The notes beneath the pieces are model-generated. The model searched no databases, was not told the origin of the DNA, and saw only the letters and a list, made by a program, of their open reading frames with translations. From contig MKSH01000035.1 of the NCBI GenBank assembly GCA_001898095.1, positions 44,937-58,274 on the forward strand: DNA of 13,338 bases, read 5' to 3'. Of the stretch, positions 6,463 to 13,338 are shown piece by piece. This DNA is from Solirubrobacterales bacterium 70-9 (GTDB taxonomy: Bacteria; Actinomycetota; Thermoleophilia; Solirubrobacterales; 70-9). Numbering within the stretch: position 1 is the first letter of the stretch; each line of letters begins with the position of its first letter. The position numbers were made by a program, and so were the translations under genes.

Positions 6463-9400
6463 ATGGCCGCCCCCGACGAGACGAAAACCGACGCCCCGGA
6501 GACCCCGCCCGAGTCCGCGCAGACCGCGCGCGAGTTCCAGGAGGAGACGCGCGCCCACCGGCTGGCGAAGCTCGACGCGCTGCGCGCCCGTGGCATCGAG
6601 CCCTACCCGGTCCGCTTCGATCGCGACACGACCGCGGCGGCGATCCGGGCCGAGTTCGACGCGATCGCGGCGGGGACCGACACCGGCAAGGTCGTCCACC
6701 TCGCCGGCCGGGTGATGGGGGAGCGCCGCCACGGCGGCCTCGACTTCGCCGACCTCCAGGACGAGACCGGCAAGCTGCAGCTGATCGTCACCCGCGGCGA
6801 GGTCGGCGGCGAGGGCCTGCACGACTTCTCCGACCTCGACCTCGGCGACTGGATCGGCGTCGAGGGCACCGTCGTCGCCTCCGACAAGGGCGAGCTTTCG
6901 GTCCGGGTCGACAAGTTCGAGCTGCTCTCGAAGAGCCTCCGCGCGCTTCCCGACATCCGCCACGGGGTCACCGACGCGGAGACCCGCTACCGCAGGCGCT
7001 ATCTGGACCTGATCCTCGACGAGCCCTCGCGGCGGGTCTTCCAGATCCGCTCGGCGGTGATTTCGGCGACGCGCCGGACGCTGCTCGACAAGGGCTTCCG
7101 CGAAGTCGAGACGCCGGTCCTGCTCGACCAGGCGGGCGGCGCCGCGGCGAAACCGTTCATCACCCACCACAACGCGCTCGACATCGACATGACGCTGCGG
7201 ATCGCGCTCGAGCTGAACCTGAAGCGGTTGATCGTCGGCGGCATGAACCGCGTCTTCGAGATCGGCCGCGTCTTCCGCAACGAGGGCGTCGACACCCGCC
7301 ACAACCCGGAGTTCACGCTGCTGGAGGCCTACCAGGCCTTCGGCGACTACGAGGACATGATGGACCTGACCGAGGCGATCGTCGAGGCCTGCTGCATCGA
7401 GGCGATCGGCACCACGGTGGTGACGATCAACGGCAAGGAGGTCGACCTGAAGCCGCCGTGGCGGCGGGCGACGATGGCCGAGCTGATCGAGGAGAACGCC
7501 GCCGCGAAGATGCACCCGTCGATGCCGGTCGCCGAGGCGCGGAAGATCGCCGACGAACGCGGGGTCGAGTACCTCGACGTCTGGGGCTCGGGCAAAATCA
7601 TGGCCGAGGTCTACGACGACTCCTCCGAGCACCTGCTGGTCGAACCCACCTTCGTCCTCGACCACCCGCGCGAAGTCTCCCCGCTCGCCCGCGCCCACCG
7701 CGACGATCCAACGCTGACGGAGAGGTTCGAGTTGGTGGTCGCAGGTCGAGAGCTGGCGAACGCCTACTCCGAGCTGAACGACCCGGTCGACCAGGCCGAA
7801 CGCTTCCAGAAAGAGGCCGACCTGCAGGCCGGCGGCGACGAAGAGGGCGAACCGGTCGACAACAGCTATGTCGAAGCGCTCGAGTACGGCCTTCCTCCCA
7901 CGGGTGGCCTCGGCATCGGCCTCGACCGTCTGGTGATGCTGATCTCGGGCGCCGAGGCGATCCGCGACGTGATCTTGTTCCCGACCCTTCGCCCCGAGGC
8001 CGGCGACGGGGGCGATGGCTCCGCTCCCGTCGCCTCCGAGGGCGCCCCGACCGCCGCGGATTTTGCCGCGCCAGGCGAGGATGCGGGGAGGTCCCCCGAA
8101 CGACATCAGCACGAGGAGCTGGACGCGCCCGGCGCCAGCCCGCTCTCGGCCGAGCGACGAGCTGCCAGTGAGGGGGACCTCCCCGCGGCGTCGCCCGTCT
8201 CCCGCCGTCCCAAGCATCTGCGCTGGATCTCCTGGTCCGCGGTGTTGGTGGCGATCTTCTCGCTCTTGCCGACGGCCACCTCGATCCGCTTCTCGCTTGG
8301 GCACTTCTCCTTCGTGCATGGAGACGACCGCTCCGCGGGGCTGATCATCTCCGTGGCGATCGGCATCGGGATCCTCGGCATCGCCCGTGGTCTCAGCCGC
8401 GGCAAGCGGCGGGCCTGGGGCGTCGGGGTCGTACTCTTCGCCCTCGCTGCCTTGGTCCACCTGTTCCGCGGCCCCGATCCGGTCGCCGTCGTCCTCTCGG
8501 CCGCGATGCTCTTCGCGCTGATCTGGTTCCGCGACGACTTCCGTGCGCACTCGGACCCAGGCTCGCTCCAGCAGGCGGCGATCTTCGTGCCCGTCTACCT
8601 GCTGTTCGTCTTCCTCTTCACCTCGATCACGCTCTTTGCCGAGCGGAAACACATCACCCCCGACCTGACCTTCTGGGGCAACGTCCAGACCGAGTTCAAG
8701 GGACTGGTCGGGTTCGCGGGCCCCTACACGTACGAGCACAAGGTCTTCCATGACTTCTTCGAAACCGCGCTCCTCGTGCTCGGGATCCTCGGGCTCTTCA
8801 CCCTCCTCTACCTCGTCTTCCGCACCTTCGTCCAGGCCGATCCGCCGACGCCGGAGCGGCGCGAGCGGGCGGTGGAGATCGTGCGGCGGTGGGGGGACGA
8901 CACGCTCGACTACTTCGCCCTGCGGCGCGACAAGAACTACTTCTTCGCCGCCGACGGCGAATCGCTGATCGCCTACCTGTACGTGCGGGGAACGGCGATG
9001 GTGGCCGCCGATCCGATCGGGCCGCCCGGCAACGAGGCGCGGACGCTCGATGAATTCCTCACCTACTGCGCCGAGCGCGGCTGGCGGGTCGCCTTCTTCG
9101 CCGTGCGCGAGGCCGACGCGCCGCTCTACCGCGAACGCGGCATGCACCCGATCTACCTCGGCGACGAGGCGATCCTGCGGCTCGACACGTTCACCCTCGA
9201 CGGGGCCGAGCGCAAGGCCGTGCGCGCCGCCGTGAAACACGTCGAGAAGGACCATACCTTCGAGCTGATCGCCGAGAACGAGGCGGCGCCGGAGCTGGTC
9301 GCCGAGCTGAACGAGATCTCCGAGGAGTGGCGCAAAGGGGCTCCCGAGCGCGGCTTCACGATGGAGCTCGGCGAGGACGTCGAGGGGAAGAACCCCGACT

Positions 9401-9891
9401 TCGTCCTCGCGATCGCCCGCGACCGCACCAGCGAGCGGGTCGAAGGCTTCCTCCGCTTCGTCCCCGTCTACGGCGACGAACCGGGCTACTCGCTCGACCT
9501 GATGCGGCGTCGCCCGACCTCCGCCAACGGGATGACCGAGTTCCTCATCGCCCGCGCCGCGCAGGCGCTCGGGGCGCGCGGCTTCAAGCGCCTCTCGCTG
9601 AACTTCGCCGCCTGGGGGCGGCTGCTCGATTCGGCCGAGGACGCAGGCCTCTCCGGCCGCCTGCAGCGGCTGATGGCGAAAGGCCTGAACCCGTTCTTCC
9701 AGATCCAGAGCCTGAGGGACTTCAACCAGAAGTTCGGCCCCGAATGGGTGCCGCGCTCGGTGGTGATCGATGACGCCTCCGACCTGCCGCGGATCGCGAT
9801 GCTCTACGCCGGGGTCGAGGGGTTCCTCGAGGTGCCGGTGCTGAACAAGGTGCTCGAGCCACCGATCCGCCAGCGGGTCGAGGCGCCCTGA
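6463..9891 (+). CDS. lysS: Lysyl-tRNA synthetase / lysyl-phosphatidylglycerol synthase fusion (LysRS-MprF, reversed LysX order)
   Basis: A 1142-aa membrane-bound bifunctional protein. Residues 1-512 are a complete class II lysyl-tRNA synthetase: OB-fold anticodon domain (about 76-157), motif 1 region with GFREVETPVL (211-220), motif 2 FRNEGVDTRHNPEFT (271-285), ELANAYSELNDP, and motif 3 GGLGIGLDRLVML (481-493), ending FPTLRPE. Residues 513-586 are an acidic, Ala/Pro-rich linker. Six membrane helices follow (about 588-608, 624-644, 650-668, 672-689, 705-726, 765-786), then a cytoplasmic DUF2156 transferase domain (about 800-1125) with YFALRRDKNYFF, ADPIGP, SLDLMRRRP and LSLNFAAW. An even helix number puts both catalytic ends in the cytoplasm. 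Expected chemistry: charge tRNA-Lys, then pass lysine to phosphatidylglycerol, lowering envelope charge and raising resistance to cationic peptides. Mycobacterial LysX has the transferase first; here the order is reversed. The frame is continuous, without a frameshift. The TGA stop overlaps the next gene's GAGG. Confidence 0.93.
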   Translation: MAAPDETKTDAPETPPESAQTAREFQEETRAHRLAKLDALRARGIEPYPVRFDRDTTAAAIRAEFDAIAAGTDTGKVVHLAGRVMGERRHGGLDFADLQDETGKLQLIVTRGEVGGEGLHDFSDLDLGDWIGVEGTVVASDKGELSVRVDKFELLSKSLRALPDIRHGVTDAETRYRRRYLDLILDEPSRRVFQIRSAVISATRRTLLDKGFREVETPVLLDQAGGAAAKPFITHHNALDIDMTLRIALELNLKRLIVGGMNRVFEIGRVFRNEGVDTRHNPEFTLLEAYQAFGDYEDMMDLTEAIVEACCIEAIGTTVVTINGKEVDLKPPWRRATMAELIEENAAAKMHPSMPVAEARKIADERGVEYLDVWGSGKIMAEVYDDSSEHLLVEPTFVLDHPREVSPLARAHRDDPTLTERFELVVAGRELANAYSELNDPVDQAERFQKEADLQAGGDEEGEPVDNSYVEALEYGLPPTGGLGIGLDRLVMLISGAEAIRDVILFPTLRPEAGDGGDGSAPVASEGAPTAADFAAPGEDAGRSPERHQHEELDAPGASPLSAERRAASEGDLPAASPVSRRPKHLRWISWSAVLVAIFSLLPTATSIRFSLGHFSFVHGDDRSAGLIISVAIGIGILGIARGLSRGKRRAWGVGVVLFALAALVHLFRGPDPVAVVLSAAMLFALIWFRDDFRAHSDPGSLQQAAIFVPVYLLFVFLFTSITLFAERKHITPDLTFWGNVQTEFKGLVGFAGPYTYEHKVFHDFFETALLVLGILGLFTLLYLVFRTFVQADPPTPERRERAVEIVRRWGDDTLDYFALRRDKNYFFAADGESLIAYLYVRGTAMVAADPIGPPGNEARTLDEFLTYCAERGWRVAFFAVREADAPLYRERGMHPIYLGDEAILRLDTFTLDGAERKAVRAAVKHVEKDHTFELIAENEAAPELVAELNEISEEWRKGAPERGFTMELGEDVEGKNPDFVLAIARDRTSERVEGFLRFVPVYGDEPGYSLDLMRRRPTSANGMTEFLIARAAQALGARGFKRLSLNFAAWGRLLDSAEDAGLSGRLQRLMAKGLNPFFQIQSLRDFNQKFGPEWVPRSVVIDDASDLPRIAMLYAGVEGFLEVPVLNKVLEPPIRQRVEAP
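8083..8186. repeat. Perfect 15-bp inverted repeat inside the LysRS-MprF linker
   Basis: GCGGGGAGGTCCCCC (8083-8097) is exactly inverted as GGGGGACCTCCCCGC (8172-8186), enclosing 74 nt. The 104-nt unit falls entirely within the interdomain linker codons. Each arm is itself nearly palindromic (GGGG-AGGT-CCCC), so each can also fold alone. The spacer contains the 10-bp palindrome CTCGGCCGAG and has more A/T-ending codons than the flanking domains. I see no target-site duplication. It may be a remnant of the former intergenic region or of a small insertion, or an mRNA structure acting between the two halves. Confidence 0.6.
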
Positions 9892-9898
9892 GGCACCG

Positions 9899-11374
9899 AT
9901 GAGCGCCGCGGGCCGCCACGGCGGCGACCTCGACGCGATCCTGGCGACCGCGGCAGCGGACCGCAAACGCCTGAACTCGAACGCGCTCGGCGCCTTCAGC
10001 CTCACCCTGCTCGGGGTGGCGAGCGTGGTCGGCGCCGGGATCTTCGTCGTCACCGGCGACGCCGCCGCCAACTACGCCGGCCCGGCGGTGCTGATCAGCT
10101 TCGTCCTCGCCGGCATCGTCGCCGGGCTGACCGCGCTCTGTTACGCGGAGCTTGCCGCCTCGATCCCGGTCGCCGGCTCGACCTACTCCTACGCCCTCGC
10201 CGCCTTCGGCTCCTTCGTCGGCTGGTTCATCGGCTGGGACCTGCTGCTCGAGTACCTCTTCGCCGCCTCGACCGTCGCCGTCGGCTGGTCCGGCTACCTG
10301 GTCAGCCTCTGCGCCTCGGTCGGGATCCACATCCCGCATGACCTCGCCGCGGCGCCGTTCGGCTCCGACCCTGGGATCGTCAACCTGCCGGCCCTGGCGG
10401 TCATGCTGATCTGCTCCGGGGCGCTCTACCTCGGCACCAAGGAGTCGGCGATCGCCAACAACACGATGGTGGCGCTGAAGCTGGCGATCCTGGCCCTGGT
10501 CGTCGGGGTCGGGATCTTCTACATCAGCTCGACCAACCTGCAGCCCTTCCTACCGGCGGCCGAAGCCGGGTTCGGGCACTTCGGCTGGAGCGGCGTGCTG
10601 CGCGGCGCCGGGATCGTCTTCTTCGCCTACATCGGCTTCGACGCGGTCTCCACCGCCGCGGCCGAGGCGCGCGAACCGCGGCGGACGATCCCGATCGGGC
10701 TGATCGGCACGGTCCTGATCGCGACCGCGATCTACGTCGCCGTCGGCTTCGTCCTCACCGGGATGCTGAACTACACCCACCTCGGCGTCGCCGACCCGGT
10801 GGCCGCCGCCGTGCAGGCCGCCGGCCCGAGCCTCGATTGGCTGCTGCGGCTGACCGACATCGCTGCCGTGATCGGCCTCGCCTCGACCGTGCTCGTCACC
10901 CTCTACGGGCAGACGCGGATCTTCATGCGCATGTCCGAGGACGGGATGCTGCCGCCCGCCTTCGGCAAGGTCGGGCAGAAGACGAAAACCCCCGGCTTCT
11001 CGATCGTGCTGTGCGGGATCGTCGGCGGCACGGTCGCGGCGCTGGTGCCGCTCTCGGTGCTCGGCGAACTGATCTCGATCGGCACCCTGCTCGCCTTCAT
11101 CATCGTCTCCTGCGGGGTGGTGCGGCTGCGGCGGCGCTACCCGGATCTGGAGCGTCCGTTCAAGGTGCCGGCGCTGCCGCTGGTCGCCGCCGCGGCGATC
11201 CTCTCCTCGATCGCGCTGATGGCGACGCTGCCGGGCGCGACCTGGATCCGGCTCGCGGTCTGGGCTCTGCTCGGCTTCGCCGTCTACTTCCTCTACGCCC
11301 GCGACAACAGCGCCCGCAAGCTGCGCGAACACGCCGAGGCGCCGGGGCCGTCCCCGGCCGAGGTCGGGCTGTGA
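9899..11374 (+). CDS. APC-family amino-acid permease, CAT type (YfnA-like)
   Basis: A 491-aa cytoplasmic-membrane transporter with about 12 helices. The first helix carries the unwound-helix motif SVVGAGIFVVTG (42-53, GAGIF at 45-49). CYAELAASIPVAGSTYSY (81-98) and GWDLLLEY (112-119) followed by VAVGWSGY are strongly typical of the cationic amino-acid transporter (CAT/YfnA) branch of the APC superfamily. Bacterial members of this branch move various amino acids, so lysine or arginine uptake is an inference that the neighbour supports rather than the sequence proving it. The ATG at 9899 has GAGG at 9890-9893 overlapping the TGA of the LysRS-MprF gene, and its own TGA is overlapped by the next GTG; both imply translational coupling. 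A likely role is supplying lysine for tRNA charging and membrane-lipid modification. Confidence 0.88.
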   Translation: MSAAGRHGGDLDAILATAAADRKRLNSNALGAFSLTLLGVASVVGAGIFVVTGDAAANYAGPAVLISFVLAGIVAGLTALCYAELAASIPVAGSTYSYALAAFGSFVGWFIGWDLLLEYLFAASTVAVGWSGYLVSLCASVGIHIPHDLAAAPFGSDPGIVNLPALAVMLICSGALYLGTKESAIANNTMVALKLAILALVVGVGIFYISSTNLQPFLPAAEAGFGHFGWSGVLRGAGIVFFAYIGFDAVSTAAAEAREPRRTIPIGLIGTVLIATAIYVAVGFVLTGMLNYTHLGVADPVAAAVQAAGPSLDWLLRLTDIAAVIGLASTVLVTLYGQTRIFMRMSEDGMLPPAFGKVGQKTKTPGFSIVLCGIVGGTVAALVPLSVLGELISIGTLLAFIIVSCGVVRLRRRYPDLERPFKVPALPLVAAAAILSSIALMATLPGATWIRLAVWALLGFAVYFLYARDNSARKLREHAEAPGPSPAEVGL

Positions 11375-12444
11375 CCTGGCGCCCCCTGCACAGCGCCTCG
11401 CGCAACGCCGACCTCGGCCTCCTGCACGAGACCTTCTTCATCTGCGCGGTGACGACGATCCTCTGCATCCGCACCGACCTCTGGCTGACCGACTACCCGC
11501 AGCTCGGCGGCCACGGCCTGCACATCGCCCACCTGCTCTACGGCGGCGCGCTGATGCTGACCGCGCTCGCCTTCCTCCTCACCCTGCTCGGCCGGCGGGT
11601 GCGCTGGGTCGGCGCGGTGATCGGCGGGATCGGCTTCGGCTTCTTCATCGACGAGCTCGGCAAGTTCATCACCGCCGACAACAACTACTTCTTCCGCCCC
11701 GCGGCAGGGATCATCTACCTGGTCTTCATCCTGCTGTTCCTCGGTTCGCGCGCCTACCAGCGGCGGCGCGGGCTGAACGAAGACGAGCGGGTGCGGAACG
11801 CCTTCGAGCTGATCGCCGAAGCGAGCCTCGGGCCGTGGCAGGCGGGGTCGCGGGCGCGCGCCCTGCGGATGCTCGACCAGGTCCAGCCCGCTCACCCGCT
11901 GCGCGAGCCGCTGCTGCGGATGGCGGCTTCGATCGACGCGACGCCGGACCCGCGACCGCCCTTCTGGAACCGCTGGGCCGACGCGGTCGCGCGCCGCTAC
12001 CAGCGGGCGACGACGCGGGGCTGGTTCGGGCCGCTGGTGATCACCGTGTTCGTGCTCTGGGCGCTGCTCTCGGCGGTCGGCGTCTTCGCCCTGGTGCTGC
12101 CGTTCGGCTTCGAAGAAGGGGCGGCGCGCGGCGGCTTCCACTCCGACCAGGTCGCCCACCTCACCTTCCTCAACTGGGGCTCGCTGGTCTCCAGCGCCGC
12201 CTCGGTGATCCTCGTCTTCATCGGCCTCGCCCGGCTGGTCCGCGGCGACCGCGCGGGCGCCTACGTCTGGCTGACCCGCGCCCTGCTCGTCTCGATCTTC
12301 ATCACCCGCGTGTTCAGCTTCGTCGAGTCCCAGTTCGGCGCCGTTTTCGGCCTCGGGATCGACATCCTGCTGCTGATCTCGGTCCAGGCGATGGCCCGCC
12401 AGGAGGTCCGCCGCGGCTTCGAGCTGAACCAGTTGCACACCTAA
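11371..12444 (+). CDS. Conserved polytopic membrane protein of unknown function
   Basis: A 357-aa protein beginning at a GTG that shares bases with the permease stop (GTGA). I recall similar uncharacterised actinobacterial membrane proteins but know no function. Four hydrophobic segments lie in the first 126 residues (about 19-38, 50-73, 80-94, 110-126), a charged cytoplasmic-like stretch at about 127-215 (ending in an Arg-rich segment), then three or four more helices from about 218. Polar residues cluster in or near the membrane: H51 and H54 in HIAH, D94/E95 and K98 in FFIDELGKF, D103/N104 in the next loop, and an H..D..H pattern (FHSDQVAHLTF) in the second half. Such sets could bind metal, lipid headgroups or protons; this is speculation. 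It sits 11 nt before a DUF998 gene and is probably co-transcribed with the lysine-lipid genes. Confidence 0.8.
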   Translation: MTWRPLHSASRNADLGLLHETFFICAVTTILCIRTDLWLTDYPQLGGHGLHIAHLLYGGALMLTALAFLLTLLGRRVRWVGAVIGGIGFGFFIDELGKFITADNNYFFRPAAGIIYLVFILLFLGSRAYQRRRGLNEDERVRNAFELIAEASLGPWQAGSRARALRMLDQVQPAHPLREPLLRMAASIDATPDPRPPFWNRWADAVARRYQRATTRGWFGPLVITVFVLWALLSAVGVFALVLPFGFEEGAARGGFHSDQVAHLTFLNWGSLVSSAASVILVFIGLARLVRGDRAGAYVWLTRALLVSIFITRVFSFVESQFGAVFGLGIDILLLISVQAMARQEVRRGFELNQLHT

Positions 12445-12455
12445 GCTGCCTGGCG

Positions 12456-13121
12456 GTGACCCGCTCGCGCCCCATCGTCATCGGCACCGCCGTCGTCGCG
12501 GCGCTGCTGGCGAACTACTGGGTGCTGGAAGGGGCGCTGGCCGACCGGACGAACTTCGACGGCTCCTGGATCAGCGACCTCTCGACCCGCTCGGAGGGCT
12601 CGGGCGGGACCTTCGTCGCGCTCGGGGTGGTGGCGGCGGTGGCGCTGGTGGTCTACGCGGCGGAGCTGGTGGCGATCCTCCGCGGGCGCGGCCAGCTGCT
12701 CCGGCGCGGGTCGCTCGCCTTCCACCTCGCCGCCGTCTCCACGGTGGTCGCCGCCTCGGCCCCGCTCAGCTGCGCCGAAGGACTGGAAGCGTCCTGCTCG
12801 CTGGCCGAGGACCCGCTCGACATCGTTCACAGCATCGCCACCGCGGGGGAAATCGGGGTGACGGTGCTCGCCTTCGCACTGCTCGGGCTGGGGCTGATGC
12901 GGGGCGGGCGGCGCCGCTTCGGGATTGCGACGCTGGCCTTCGGCGCGGTCTGGCTGGCGCTGACGATCGTCACCGGGGTCAGCTACCTGAGCCATGGCGT
13001 CGACGAAGTCAAAGGCGCCTTCCAGCGGGTCGACCAGGCCCTCTTCGGCGTCTGGCTGGTGGTACTGGCGTGTGCGGCGACTTCGTTCAAAGGTCAAGCG
13101 GAGGACGATGACGGTCGATAG
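12456..13121 (+). CDS. DUF998-family membrane protein
   Basis: A 221-aa protein with about six transmembrane helices. The first lies within ten residues of the GTG start. The first loop carries FDGSWISDLSTRSEGSGG, matching the DUF998 feature of a conserved ISDLS-type segment after helix 1. A His in the DIVHSIATAG helix and a final FQRVDQALFGVW segment also fit the family pattern. Two cysteines in LSCAEGLEASCS lie in a probable outer loop and could pair. Function is unknown. The GTG at 12456 is the first usable start after the preceding stop 11 nt upstream; no clear Shine-Dalgarno is visible, so reinitiation or coupling is likely. The last six nucleotides before the next ATG leave no room for a terminator. 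Confidence 0.8.
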   Translation: MTRSRPIVIGTAVVAALLANYWVLEGALADRTNFDGSWISDLSTRSEGSGGTFVALGVVAAVALVVYAAELVAILRGRGQLLRRGSLAFHLAAVSTVVAASAPLSCAEGLEASCSLAEDPLDIVHSIATAGEIGVTVLAFALLGLGLMRGGRRRFGIATLAFGAVWLALTIVTGVSYLSHGVDEVKGAFQRVDQALFGVWLVVLACAATSFKGQAEDDDGR

Positions 13122-13127
13122 TCGGAA

Positions 13128-13338
13128 ATGCGACTCGTCCGACATCTCTCCTTCAGCAATGTAATCGCCGTCATCGCCCTCTTCATCGCCTTGGGTGGAG
13201 CCGCCTACGCGGGCTCGAAGATCAACGGCAAGAACATCGTCAACAAGTCGATCGGCGGCGGCAAGTTGAAGAACGAAACGATCACCGCCAACAAGATCAA
13301 GAAGGGCACGATCACCAGCGCCCAGATCGCGCCGGGAT
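13128..13338 (+). CDS. Exported short-repeat protein (3' end outside window)
   Basis: Seventy complete codons are visible and the frame is open at the right edge. The N-terminus is MRLVRHLSFSNVIAVIALF followed by IALGGAAYAG, a signal peptide or anchor. It continues as roughly ten-residue units rich in Lys, Asn, Gly, Thr and Ile (NGKNIVNKSI, GGGKLKNETI, TANKIKKGTI, TSAQI), with an aliphatic residue about every five positions, which suggests a pentapeptide-like or beta-helical stack. Proteins with this start and repeat style are a hallmark I associate with Solirubrobacterales; function is not known to me. It begins six nt after the DUF998 stop with no good Shine-Dalgarno. Its use of CGA, CAT, AAT, GTA, GGT and GGA is less biased than its neighbours. 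Confidence 0.75.
   Translation, partial: MRLVRHLSFSNVIAVIALFIALGGAAYAGSKINGKNIVNKSIGGGKLKNETITANKIKKGTITSAQIAPG

Noticed and set aside
8098..8171. A complete small transposable element with target-site duplication in the linker.
   Set aside because: The inverted arms are clear but the flanking bases show no duplication and no element family is recognised, so I report it only as an inverted repeat.
6169..10071. A 1300-codon open frame on the minus strand opposite the LysRS-MprF gene.
   Set aside because: It is a shadow: strong G/C third-position bias on the plus strand removes stops from the antisense frame. Its protein is Arg/Asp/Glu/Gly-rich without any recognisable domain, while the sense frame holds two complete known enzymes.
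1..13338. CRISPR array, tRNA or rRNA gene, or insertion-sequence transposase.
   Set aside because: I saw no regularly spaced direct repeats, no rRNA-like stretch and no transposase-like protein in any frame. A tRNA was looked for only by eye in the gaps, which are too short or lack the pattern.

Overview
The window is about 70% G+C with strongly G/C-biased third codon positions, and it is almost fully coding. The best guess is an actinobacterium of the Thermoleophilia/Solirubrobacterales type. The clue is the incomplete gene at the right edge: a signal-anchor stretch ending in ALGGAAYAG followed by short Asn/Lys/Ile/Gly/Thr repeats, a protein type I associate with that group. This placement is an inference from composition and protein style, not from a search.

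Left block (1-3568). It opens with the 3' part of a HtaA-like haem-binding domain gene that overlaps a stand-alone DUF2470 gene by four bases, which suggests a haem-handling pair. An A+T-rich 69-nt imperfect palindrome and a leader follow. Next is a DEAD-box RNA helicase whose best-supported start codon is ATA behind a good Shine-Dalgarno sequence. A 19-bp perfect hairpin separates it from a convergent SRPBCC-fold gene. Divergent from that is a small single-pass membrane protein of unknown function. The longest gene-free stretch is 926-1186 (261 nt); no gap exceeds 300 nt.

Middle (3585-5468, minus strand). A secreted S53 (sedolisin/kumamolisin-type) serine-carboxyl peptidase with propeptide and intact Glu/Asp/Asp/Ser residues.

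Right block (5561-13338, plus strand). An apparently single transcription unit with junctions of 20, 7, -4, 11 and 6 nt. It holds a DMT/NIPA-type membrane transporter, a 1142-aa fusion of lysyl-tRNA synthetase and an MprF-like lysyl-phosphatidylglycerol synthase, a CAT-type APC amino-acid permease, a polytopic membrane protein of unknown function, a DUF998 membrane protein, and the incomplete repeat protein.

The most notable item is the fusion gene. Its domain order is synthetase first and membrane transferase second, the reverse of the order I know for mycobacterial LysX. A perfect 15-bp inverted repeat lies inside the linker that joins the two halves. With a probable cationic amino-acid permease translationally coupled behind it, the block reads as a lysine-dependent membrane-lipid modification locus: lysine import, charging to tRNA, and transfer to phosphatidylglycerol. 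The unknown membrane genes are candidate accessory parts.
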